Shown piece by piece: positions 33,382 to 41,644 of a stretch of 64,000 nucleotides of DNA (position 1 is the first letter of the stretch; every line of letters starts with the position of its first letter). The notes beneath the pieces were generated by a model that made no database searches, had not been told where the DNA came from, and saw only the letters and a program-made list of their open reading frames with translations. Origin of the DNA: Bacteroides cellulosilyticus. GTDB taxonomy: Bacteria > Bacteroidota > Bacteroidia > Bacteroidales > Bacteroidaceae. The DNA lies in NCBI RefSeq assembly GCF_020091405.1, contig NZ_CP081903.1, positions 2,604,501 to 2,668,500 on the forward strand, written 5' to 3'. The position numbers and the translations under genes are program-made.

Positions 33382-35418
33382 ATGAAAGTAACTCATTATT
33401 TACCTTTAGCTGCAGCTTGCCTTATGATGGTGGGATGTGGTACGGGCAAGCAGAAAGCTGAAATGACAGCCGGTATCCAGCTTGCCAATCTTGACACAAC
33501 TGCCCTTCCGGGGAGTAGTTTTTATCAGTACGCTTGTGGCGGTTGGATTGAAAGCCATCCACTTTCACCTGAGTATTCACAGTACGGTTCTTTTACAGAA
33601 CTTGCCGAGAATAATCGTAAGCAGATACAAGGTTTGATCGAAGAACTGGCTGCCACTCAGCACGAAGCAGGCAGTGTAGCACAAAAGGTAGGCGACCTCT
33701 ACAAGATTGTTATGGACAGCGTGAAGCTGAACAAGGAAGGTGTTGCTCCTATTAAAGCCGACCTGGAACAGATTGCTTCCCTGAAAGATAAAGAAGCTGT
33801 TTATGCTTTGCTCGCCGATCTGCGCAAACAGGGCATCGGTGCTTACCTCGGCCTCTATGTGGCTGCCGACGAAATGAACAGTAACGAGAACGCTGTGCAG
33901 CTTTATCAAAGCGGTTTGAGCATGGGCGAACGTGATTACTATCTGGCTACTGATCCTTCTACTACCGCTATCCGTGATGCATTCCGTACTCATGTACAGA
34001 AAATGTATCAGTTGGCCGGTTTCGATGAGGCTACTGCCAAGAAGGGTATGGAAGTGGTTATGGACGTGGAAACACGCCTTGCCAAAGCTTTCCGTTCCCG
34101 TACCGAACTGCGTGACCCGCATGCCAACTACAATAAGATGAGCATGGAAGAGGTGAAGAAGAATTATCCTACTTTCAACTGGGACGCTTACCTTTCAGGT
34201 CTTGGACTGACAGATGTGAAGGAAATCATTGTCGGCCAGCCTGCTTCGGTAGCTGAAGCTGCTAACATTCTGAATTCCTTACCTGTTGACCAGCAAGCCC
34301 TTTACCTGCAATGGAAACTGATTGATTCTGCTGCCAACTTCCTGAATGACGAGATGGCTCAACAGAATTTCGACTTCTACGAACGCACCATGTCCGGAAC
34401 GCAGGAAATGCAACCCCGCTGGAAGACTGCCGTTTCTGTAGTAAGCTCCGCACTGGGTGAAGCCGTAGGACAGATGTATGTAGAGAAATACTTCCCTGCC
34501 GCTGCCAAGGAACGTATGGTATCTTTGGTGAAGAACCTTCAGACCAGCCTGGGCGAACGCATCAACAACCTTGCCTGGATGAGCGACGAAACCAAGAAGA
34601 AAGCACAGGAGAAGCTGGCCACTTTCCACGTGAAGATCGGTTATCCTGATAAGTGGAAAGACTACTCTACGTTGGAAATCAAAGACGACTCTTATTGGAA
34701 CAACTTCAAACGTGCCAGCCTGTGGAACTATGCTGAAATGATTGCCAAAGCCGGCAAACCGGTAGACAAGGACGAGTGGTTGATGACTCCGCAAACCGTA
34801 AACGCTTATTACAACCCGACAACGAACGAAATCTGTTTCCCTGCCGGTATCCTGCAATATCCGTTCTTCGATATGAATGCTGACGATGCCTTCAATTACG
34901 GTGCAATCGGTGTTGTAATCGGTCATGAGATGACACACGGCTTCGACGACCAGGGACGCCAGTACGACAAAGACGGTAATCTGAAAGACTGGTGGACGGA
35001 AGAAGATGCCAAGAACTTCGAGAAACGTGCCGATGTAATGGTTGCTTTCTTTGACAGCATCGAAGTTGCACCGGGGGTACATGCCAACGGTCGTATGACA
35101 CTGGGTGAGAACATTGCCGACCACGGAGGTTTGCAAGTATCTTACCAGGCATTCAAGAAGGCTACCGCTGCCGCTCCGCTGGAAGTAAAAGATGGTTTCA
35201 CTCCTGAACAACGCTTCTTCCTGGCTTATGCCAATGTTTGGGCTAACAATACCCGTCCCGAAGCCATCCTGCAATTGACGAAGATCGACGTGCATTCTTT
35301 GGGCAAATGGCGTGTAGATGCTGCATTGCCGCACATTGCAGCATGGTATGAGGCATTCGGCATTACAGAAAAAGATCCGATGTTCGTACCGGTGGCAGAA
35401 CGCATCTCTATCTGGTAA
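33382..35418 (+). CDS. M13-family (neprilysin-like) zinc metallopeptidase, lipoprotein
   Basis: A 678-residue lipoprotein (lipobox ending Cys19). The zinc site HEMTH (His515, Glu516, His519) and third ligand Glu576 in GENIADHGG are intact, and the substrate-binding NAYYNPTTNEICFPAGILQYPFF segment precedes them. The N-terminal helical domain (about 40-400) is complete, with the family feature SSFYQYACGGWIESHP. The protein probably digests oligopeptides at the outer face of a membrane. A strong intrinsic terminator lies about 140 bases downstream, so it is likely monocistronic. Confidence 0.93.
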   Translation: MKVTHYLPLAAACLMMVGCGTGKQKAEMTAGIQLANLDTTALPGSSFYQYACGGWIESHPLSPEYSQYGSFTELAENNRKQIQGLIEELAATQHEAGSVAQKVGDLYKIVMDSVKLNKEGVAPIKADLEQIASLKDKEAVYALLADLRKQGIGAYLGLYVAADEMNSNENAVQLYQSGLSMGERDYYLATDPSTTAIRDAFRTHVQKMYQLAGFDEATAKKGMEVVMDVETRLAKAFRSRTELRDPHANYNKMSMEEVKKNYPTFNWDAYLSGLGLTDVKEIIVGQPASVAEAANILNSLPVDQQALYLQWKLIDSAANFLNDEMAQQNFDFYERTMSGTQEMQPRWKTAVSVVSSALGEAVGQMYVEKYFPAAAKERMVSLVKNLQTSLGERINNLAWMSDETKKKAQEKLATFHVKIGYPDKWKDYSTLEIKDDSYWNNFKRASLWNYAEMIAKAGKPVDKDEWLMTPQTVNAYYNPTTNEICFPAGILQYPFFDMNADDAFNYGAIGVVIGHEMTHGFDDQGRQYDKDGNLKDWWTEEDAKNFEKRADVMVAFFDSIEVAPGVHANGRMTLGENIADHGGLQVSYQAFKKATAAAPLEVKDGFTPEQRFFLAYANVWANNTRPEAILQLTKIDVHSLGKWRVDAALPHIAAWYEAFGITEKDPMFVPVAERISIW

Positions 35419-35420
35419 GT

Positions 35421-35520
35421 CTTGCCATCGCTTTGGCACAGTTGTGCCATAGGCATGGCATAGTCTTGCCAAGGTGATGGCAAAACAGTGCCAATACTGT
35501 GGCACAGCTCTGGCACAGTG
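35421..35520. repeat. TGGCA/TGCCA alternating word array
   Basis: Nine occurrences of TGGCA or its reverse complement TGCCA fall within about 95 bases directly after the M13 peptidase stop, in both orientations. Several form short inverted pairs (for example TTGGCAC with GTGCCA). Confidence 0.75.
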
Positions 35521-35556
35521 GAGCGATTTCCTCTCCGTTTAGCAAAGAAGAAAGAT

Positions 35557-35597
35557 AAAGGCAGTAAATCCTAAACAGGATTGCTGCCTTTTTTAAT
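35557..35597 (+). terminator. Intrinsic terminator after M13 peptidase
   Basis: The left arm AAAGGCAGTAAATCCT (35557-35572) pairs with AGGATTGCTGCCTTT (35577-35591) with a small internal irregularity, followed by a run of Ts. Confidence 0.85.
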
Positions 35598-35646
35598 TAT
35601 ACCTAATTTATTGTGTTTGAGTATGTGTGCAAATAAACATTTTTAG

Positions 35647-35654
35647 TACCTTTG
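35647..35654 (+). promoter_or_regulatory. -7 promoter box (purH)
   Basis: TACCTTTG lies 28 bases before the purH ATG. Confidence 0.6.
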
Positions 35655-35682
35655 CGCATCAAATACTTATATACGCAATTCC

Positions 35683-37206
35683 ATGTCTGAAACAAAAAGA
35701 ATTAAAACCGCTTTAGTATCGGTTTATCATAAGGAAGGTTTGGACGAAATCATCACCAAACTGCATGAAGAAGGAGTTGAGTTTCTGTCAACAGGCGGAA
35801 CTCGTCAGTTTATAGAATCACTGGGTTATCCCTGTAAAGCAGTGGAAGACTTGACCACGTATCCCTCTATCCTGGGTGGACGTGTGAAGACCCTGCATCC
35901 AAAGGTGTTCGGTGGTATTCTCTGCCGCCGCGGACTGGAACAGGATATGCAACAGATAGAAAAATATGAAATTCCCGAAATAGACCTCGTTATCGTCGAT
36001 TTGTATCCGTTTGAAGCTACCGTAGCTTCCGGTGCCGACGAGCCGACTATCATCGAGAAAATAGATATAGGCGGTATCTCACTGATCCGCGCTGCTGCCA
36101 AGAATTACAATGATGTGGTTATCATTGCTTCTCAGGCACAATACCAGCCGTTCCGCGATATGCTGATGGAACATGGAGCTACCACTTCGCTGGAAGAACG
36201 CCGTTGGTTTGCCAAAGAGGCGTTTTCCGTTTCTTCCCATTACGATTCAGCCATCTTCAACTACTTCGATGGCGAAGAAGGTTCCGCATTCCGTTGCTCT
36301 GCCAATAATCAGAAAACTTTGCGCTACGGCGAGAACCCGCATCAGAAGGGTTACTTCTACGGAAATCTGGAAGCTATGTTCGACCAGATTCACGGAAAGG
36401 AAATCTCTTACAACAACCTGCTCGATATCAATGCAGCCGTTGACCTGATCGATGAATTTGAGGAGACAACGTTTGCCGTATTGAAGCATAACAATGCTTG
36501 CGGTCTGGCTTCACGCCCCACGGTGCTCGAAGCATGGAACGATGCATTGGCCGGTGACCCGGTTTCCGCTTTCGGTGGTGTACTCATCACAAACGGAGTG
36601 ATCGATAAGGACGCTGCTGAGGAAATCAATAAAATCTTCTTCGAGGTAATTATCGCTCCTGATTACGATGTAGACGCATTGGAAATCCTGGGACAGAAGA
36701 AAAACCGTATTATTCTGGTTCGCAAGCCTGCCGCACTGCCTAAGAAGCAGTTCCGTTCTCTCCTGAATGGTGTGTTGGTACAGGACCGTGACCTGAACAT
36801 CGAGAAGCCTGAAGATTTGAAAACTGCAACCACGAAAGCACCTACCGCACAGGAAATAGAAGACATGCTCTTTGCTAACAAGATTGTGAAGAACAGTAAG
36901 TCCAACGCTATCGTACTGGCTAAAGGCAAGCAATTGCTGGCAAGCGGTGTGGGACAGACTTCACGTGTGGATGCTTTGAAGCAGGCCATCGAAAAAGCTA
37001 AGAACTTCGGCTTCGACCTGAAAGGTGCTGTGATGGCATCCGACGCTTTCTTCCCCTTCCCCGACTGTGTGGAGATTGCCGGAAATGAAGGTGTGACCGC
37101 AGTTATTCAACCGGGTGGTTCCATCAAGGATCAGCTTTCGTTCGACTATTGCAACGAACATGGCATCGCGATGGTGACCACAGGAATTCGTCATTTCAAA
37201 CACTAA
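35683..37206 (+). CDS. purH: Bifunctional AICAR transformylase/IMP cyclohydrolase
   Basis: A 507-residue enzyme catalysing the last two steps of purine synthesis. The N-terminal MGS-like cyclohydrolase domain (about 1-190) includes STGGTRQFIESLG and the strongly conserved HPKVFGGIL. The C-terminal transformylase domain includes LRYGENPHQ, LKHNNACG (catalytic Lys-His) and SDAFFPFPD. Length matches the family. It has a promoter box, and the downstream mre genes follow after a GAATGAAGAAT palindrome, so it may or may not be co-transcribed with them. Confidence 0.97.
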   Translation: MSETKRIKTALVSVYHKEGLDEIITKLHEEGVEFLSTGGTRQFIESLGYPCKAVEDLTTYPSILGGRVKTLHPKVFGGILCRRGLEQDMQQIEKYEIPEIDLVIVDLYPFEATVASGADEPTIIEKIDIGGISLIRAAAKNYNDVVIIASQAQYQPFRDMLMEHGATTSLEERRWFAKEAFSVSSHYDSAIFNYFDGEEGSAFRCSANNQKTLRYGENPHQKGYFYGNLEAMFDQIHGKEISYNNLLDINAAVDLIDEFEETTFAVLKHNNACGLASRPTVLEAWNDALAGDPVSAFGGVLITNGVIDKDAAEEINKIFFEVIIAPDYDVDALEILGQKKNRIILVRKPAALPKKQFRSLLNGVLVQDRDLNIEKPEDLKTATTKAPTAQEIEDMLFANKIVKNSKSNAIVLAKGKQLLASGVGQTSRVDALKQAIEKAKNFGFDLKGAVMASDAFFPFPDCVEIAGNEGVTAVIQPGGSIKDQLSFDYCNEHGIAMVTTGIRHFKH

Positions 37207-37210
37207 TATT

Positions 37211-37306
37211 AATGATGAATGAAGAATGAAGAATTTGCTGCGCTGTCTTTATTTGCGCTGTTATTCTGCATAGTATTCTTAATTCTTCATTCTTAATTCT
37301 ACATTT
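37211..37306. repeat. GAATGAAGAAT palindromic repeat
   Basis: The left arm (GATGAATGAAGAATGAAGAA, 37214-37233) is roughly reverse-complementary to the right arm (ATTCTTAATTCTTCATTC and more, 37274-37300), around a 38-base centre. It lies between purH and mreB. Confidence 0.75.
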
Positions 37307-37311
37307 AGAAT

Positions 37312-38334
37312 ATGGGATTATTCTCTTTTACGCAAGAAATAGCGATGGACCTTGGTACCGCCAATACCATTATTACAACCAATGGTAAGATTGTGGTGGA
37401 TGAGCCTTCGGTGGTAGCTCTCGACCGTCGCACCGATAAGATGATTGCCGTGGGTGATAAGGCAAAGATGATGCACGAAAAGACCCACGAAAACATACGT
37501 ACCATCCGTCCGCTTCGCGACGGTGTAATTGCCGATTTCTATGCTTGCGAGCAGATGATACGCGGTTTGATAAAGATGGTGAATAATCGCAACCGTCTGT
37601 TCTCTCCTTCGCTCCGTATGGTTATCGGTGTCCCCTCGGGTAGTACTGAAGTGGAACTGCGTGCCGTGCGCGACTCTGCCGAGCATGCCGGCGGACGTGA
37701 TGTCTACCTGATTTTCGAACCTATGGCTGCCGCTATCGGTATCGGTATCGATGTGGAAGCTCCGGAAGGAAACATGATTGTAGATATAGGTGGTGGTTCT
37801 ACGGAAATTGCCGTTATCTCCTTGGGTGGTATCGTAGCCAACAATTCCATCCGCATAGCGGGTGATGACTTTACTGCAGACATTCAGGAGTATATGAGCC
37901 GTCAGCACAATGTGAAGGTCAGCGAGCGTATGGCCGAACGTATTAAGATCAATGCGGGTGCCGCCCTGACCGAACTTGGTGAAGACGCCCCCGAAGATTA
38001 TATCGTTCACGGACCGAACCGTATCACGGCTCTGCCTATGGAAGTGCCTGTATGCTATCAGGAAGTGGCGCACTGTCTGGAGAAATCAATCTCGAAGATT
38101 GAAACCGCTATCTTGAATGCGCTGGAAAATACACCTCCCGAACTGTATGCCGATATCGTGCACAATGGTATTTATCTGGCAGGCGGTGGTGCATTGCTCC
38201 GCGGACTCGATAAGCGTTTGACTGATAAGATTAACATTCCGTTCCATATTGCTGAGGATCCCCTGCATGCTGTTGCCAAAGGTACGGGTGTGGCGTTGAA
38301 GAATGTGGATCGTTTCTCATTCCTGATGAGATGA
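37312..38334 (+). CDS. mreB: Rod shape-determining protein MreB
   Basis: A 340-residue actin-like cytoskeletal ATPase. The phosphate-1 motif AMDLGTANTII, phosphate-2 motif MIVDIGGGSTEIAVIS and adenosine motif IYLAGGGALLRGLDKRL are all present. MreB polymers on the inner membrane guide the elongation machinery. It is first of a compact operon mreB-mreC-mreD-mrdA-rodA, with 9 bases to mreC. The ATG follows a dispersed palindrome. Confidence 0.97.
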   Translation: MGLFSFTQEIAMDLGTANTIITTNGKIVVDEPSVVALDRRTDKMIAVGDKAKMMHEKTHENIRTIRPLRDGVIADFYACEQMIRGLIKMVNNRNRLFSPSLRMVIGVPSGSTEVELRAVRDSAEHAGGRDVYLIFEPMAAAIGIGIDVEAPEGNMIVDIGGGSTEIAVISLGGIVANNSIRIAGDDFTADIQEYMSRQHNVKVSERMAERIKINAGAALTELGEDAPEDYIVHGPNRITALPMEVPVCYQEVAHCLEKSISKIETAILNALENTPPELYADIVHNGIYLAGGGALLRGLDKRLTDKINIPFHIAEDPLHAVAKGTGVALKNVDRFSFLMR

Positions 38335-38343
38335 TAAAGGTAT

Positions 38344-39186
38344 ATGCGAAATTTACTGAACTTTCTTATTAAATATAACTACTGGTTCCTCTTTCTACTG
38401 TTAGAGGCAGCCAGTTTTGTTTTATTGTTTCGTTTCAACTACTATCAGCAGAGTGTGTTCTTCACATCTGCCAACAGTGTGGCGGGGAAAGTTTACGATG
38501 TTTCGGGAACTATTACTTCTTATTTCCATCTGAAATCTGTCAATGAAGACTTGCTCGACCGTAATATGTGGTTGGAGCAGCGGGTGGCTTTCCTGGAGAA
38601 AACGCTGAAAAATAAAGGAATGGACTCTGTTCGGTTGTATAGCCTGGAACGGCTCGAACCGGACGAATACCATATTTTCAAAGCGAATGTCATCAAGAAT
38701 AGTCTGAACCGGGTGGATAACTATATCACCCTTGATGAAGGAACCTCTGCGGGTATTCGTCCGGAAATGGGAGTGGTAGATGCCAACGGAGTAGTGGGCA
38801 TTGTCTATAAGACTTCTCCGCATTACTCTACCGTTATCCCATTGCTGAACAGTAAATCGAGCATCAGTTGCAAGATTGTGGGCAGTGAATATTTCGGTTA
38901 CTTGAAGTGGGAATATGGAGACTCTCGTTATGCTTATCTGAAAGATTTACCTCGCCACGCAGAGTTTAACCTGGGTGATACCGTGGTGACAAGTGGATAT
39001 TCTACAGTATTTCCTGCAGGCATCATGGTGGGAACGGTGGATGATATGTCTGATTCTCACGACGGCCTCTCTTATCTGTTGAAGATAAAACTGGCTACGG
39101 ACTTCGGAAAGGTGAGCAACGTTCGGGTGATTGCCCGTACCGGACAAGAAGAGCAGAAAGCGCTGGAGAAGGAAGAGGAGAAGTGA
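38344..39186 (+). CDS. mreC: Rod shape-determining protein MreC
   Basis: A 280-residue inner-membrane protein with an N-terminal membrane helix (about 12-30), a coiled coil (about 65-95) and the two beta domains typical of MreC (MGVVDANGVVGIVYKTSPHYSTVIPLL, and TVVTSGYSTVFPAGIMVGTVDD). It links MreB to the periplasmic wall synthases. The C-terminus is a charged tail. Its TGA stop codon forms part of the first word of a GTGAT array. Confidence 0.95.
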   Translation: MRNLLNFLIKYNYWFLFLLLEAASFVLLFRFNYYQQSVFFTSANSVAGKVYDVSGTITSYFHLKSVNEDLLDRNMWLEQRVAFLEKTLKNKGMDSVRLYSLERLEPDEYHIFKANVIKNSLNRVDNYITLDEGTSAGIRPEMGVVDANGVVGIVYKTSPHYSTVIPLLNSKSSISCKIVGSEYFGYLKWEYGDSRYAYLKDLPRHAEFNLGDTVVTSGYSTVFPAGIMVGTVDDMSDSHDGLSYLLKIKLATDFGKVSNVRVIARTGQEEQKALEKEEEK

Positions 39187-39275
39187 TGGGAGTGATAAGG
39201 TGATAGAGTGATAGGAGTGATAAATGATAGGGGGGACCTCAATCGTAAATCGTAAATTATAAAATCGTAAATCAA
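39183..39275. repeat. GTGAT and ATCGTAAAT word arrays between mreC and mreD
   Basis: GTGAT words start at 39183, 39192, 39200, 39208 and 39217 (period 8-9), beginning inside the mreC stop. They are followed by ATCGTAAAT words between about 39242 and 39273. The latter end directly before the TTG start of mreD. Confidence 0.75.
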
Positions 39276-39276
39276 A

Positions 39277-39777
39277 TTGGTCATCAATTATCTGCATAAA
39301 ATAGGTTGGTTTATCGGTTTGGTACTATTGCAGGTACTGATACTGAATAATGTGCATATTGCCGGATATGCCACTCCTTTTCTATATATTTATCTCATAC
39401 TGAAATTCGAGTCGGAAACACCACGGAACACTTTGATGCTGTGGGCGTTTTTTCTGGGACTGACGGTGGATATCTTTTCGGATACGCCGGGTATGAATGC
39501 TGCAGCTACGGTGGCACTGGCTTTTCTGCGTCCTACATTCCTACGCCTGTTTGTGCCGAGGGATGCGTTTGAGAATATAGTTCCTTCGATAAAATCGATG
39601 GGAATTGTACCTTTCCTGAAGTATTTGGTTGTTAGCGTTTTTATTCATCATGCAATATTACTTACCATAGAATTCTTTTCGTTCGCCCATATCGGAACGT
39701 TGCTGCTGAGAATTGTGGCAAGTGCGTTGCTGACTATAACCTGTATCATGGCTATAGAAGGAGTGAAGAAGAAGTAA
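39277..39777 (+). CDS. mreD: Rod shape-determining protein MreD
   Basis: A 166-residue membrane protein with about five hydrophobic segments and the MreD pattern FLYIYLILKFESETPRNTLMLWAFFLGLTVDIFSDTPGMNAAA. A TTG at 39277 gives the most complete N-terminus (MVINYLHKIGWFIGLVLLQ); no ATG is available before the first membrane helix. The region upstream is an iterated word array, so the original start area may have been remodelled. It is followed by mrdA after 1 base. Confidence 0.9.
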   Translation: MVINYLHKIGWFIGLVLLQVLILNNVHIAGYATPFLYIYLILKFESETPRNTLMLWAFFLGLTVDIFSDTPGMNAAATVALAFLRPTFLRLFVPRDAFENIVPSIKSMGIVPFLKYLVVSVFIHHAILLTIEFFSFAHIGTLLLRIVASALLTITCIMAIEGVKKK

Positions 39778-39778
39778 G

Positions 39779-41644
39779 ATGGCAAAAGATTATACACTCG
39801 AAAAGCGGAAATTAGTGATAGGTGGGGTAGCAATTGTGATTGTTATCATTTATATCATGCGTCTTTTTGTGTTGCAGATCATGACTGATACTTACAAGAA
39901 GAACGCAGATAGTAACGCTTTCCTCAATAAAATCCAGTATCCTTCGCGCGGTGCGATTTATGACCGCAATGGAAAATTACTGGTGTTCAATCAACCTGCG
40001 TATGATATCACATTCGTGCCGCGAGAGGTGACGGAACTGGATACTCTCGATTTTTGCCGCACACTGAATATTACGAAAGAACAGCTGCTGAAGCGAATGA
40101 AAGATGTGAAGAACCGCTGGATGAATCCCGGTTATTCCAGATATACACATCAGGTGTTTATGACGCAGCTCTCGGCGGAAGAGTGCGGTGTATTCCAGGA
40201 AAAACTCTTTAAATTCCCGGGCTTTTATATTCAGAGACGTACTATCCGGCAATACACTTATAATTCTGCCGGACATGCTTTGGGGGATATCGGTGAGGTT
40301 TCAATGAGAGATATTGAGGCTGACGATTATTACATTCGCGGTGATTATGTGGGTAAGCAAGGTATAGAAAAGTCATACGAGAAATACCTGCGTGGCGAAA
40401 AAGGAGTGGAGGTTTTGCTTCGTGATGCGCACGGACGTATTCAGGGCCACTATATGGATGGGAAACTGGATCGACCATCCGTACCGGGTAAGAATCTGAA
40501 ATTAGGGTTGGATATTGATTTGCAGATGTTGGGTGAGCGTCTGATGAAGAATAAAATCGGTGCAATTGTGGCTATTGAGCCGGAAACGGGGGAGATCCTT
40601 TGTTTGGTATCTGCTCCGAACTTTGATCCGCACTTGATGATTGGCCGCCAACGTGGTAAAAATCATAATATGCTGCAGAGAGATAAGCAGAAACCTTTGC
40701 TGAATCGTGCTATTATGGGTGTTTATCCTCCGGGGTCTACTTTCAAAACAGCGCAGGCGCTGACATTCTTACAGGAAGGTATTATACAGCCATCCACATC
40801 GTTCCCTTGTTCTCACGGATTCATTTATGGAGGTCTGCGTGTGGGATGTCACGGGCATGGATCACCTCTTCCGCTGATACCTGCTATTGCCACTTCGTGT
40901 AATGCTTATTTCTGTTGGGGGCTTTATCGCATGTTTGGTGATAAGAAATACGGTTCACCACAGAATGCGCTTACTGTATGGAAAGATCACATGGTTTCTC
41001 AAGGATTTGGTTATAAGCTGGGAACGGACTTGCCGGGTGAGAAACGCGGATTTATTCCCAATGCGGGTGTTTATGATAAGGCCTATCGTGGATCATGGAA
41101 TGGATTGACGGTAATTAGTATTTCTATCGGTCAGGGTGAAGTTTTAAGTACACCTTTGCAAATGGCAAATTTAGCGGCTACCATTGCCAATCGTGGTTAT
41201 TTTGTGACTCCGCATATCGTGAAGGATATTCAGGATGCAGAATTGGATAGTACCTACCGGGAACGTCGTTACACTTCTATCGACCGCTCTTATTATGAAG
41301 AAATTGTAGAAGGTATGCGGGCTGCCGTTACGGGAGTTACCGGAAGTGCTACTTGCCGTATAGCCGGAACCATACTGCCGGGTGTAGAAGTCTGTGGAAA
41401 GACGGGTACGGCACAGAATCGCGGACATGACCACTCTGCATTTATAGGTTTTGCCCCAATGGATAAGCCGAAGATTGCAATTGCTGTTTATGTGGAGAAT
41501 GGTGGTTGGGGGGCAACCTACGGAGTACCTTATGGTGCTTTAATGATGGAACAGTATTTGAATGGAAAACTTTCGCCTGCCAGCGAAGAAAGAGCGGAGG
41601 AAATGAGTAATCGTGTGATAATGTATGGTGACGAGGAGAGATAG
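39779..41644 (+). CDS. mrdA: Penicillin-binding protein 2 (elongasome transpeptidase)
   Basis: A 621-residue class B PBP with an N-terminal membrane helix (about 13-32), a pedestal domain and a transpeptidase domain. Active-site motifs are Ser320-Thr-Phe-Lys (YPPGSTFK), Ser-Cys-Asn (TSCNAYF) and Lys541-Thr-Gly (KTGTAQN). It crosslinks side-wall peptidoglycan with RodA. It overlaps the rodA start by 20 bases. Confidence 0.96.
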   Translation: MAKDYTLEKRKLVIGGVAIVIVIIYIMRLFVLQIMTDTYKKNADSNAFLNKIQYPSRGAIYDRNGKLLVFNQPAYDITFVPREVTELDTLDFCRTLNITKEQLLKRMKDVKNRWMNPGYSRYTHQVFMTQLSAEECGVFQEKLFKFPGFYIQRRTIRQYTYNSAGHALGDIGEVSMRDIEADDYYIRGDYVGKQGIEKSYEKYLRGEKGVEVLLRDAHGRIQGHYMDGKLDRPSVPGKNLKLGLDIDLQMLGERLMKNKIGAIVAIEPETGEILCLVSAPNFDPHLMIGRQRGKNHNMLQRDKQKPLLNRAIMGVYPPGSTFKTAQALTFLQEGIIQPSTSFPCSHGFIYGGLRVGCHGHGSPLPLIPAIATSCNAYFCWGLYRMFGDKKYGSPQNALTVWKDHMVSQGFGYKLGTDLPGEKRGFIPNAGVYDKAYRGSWNGLTVISISIGQGEVLSTPLQMANLAATIANRGYFVTPHIVKDIQDAELDSTYRERRYTSIDRSYYEEIVEGMRAAVTGVTGSATCRIAGTILPGVEVCGKTGTAQNRGHDHSAFIGFAPMDKPKIAIAVYVENGGWGATYGVPYGALMMEQYLNGKLSPASEERAEEMSNRVIMYGDEER

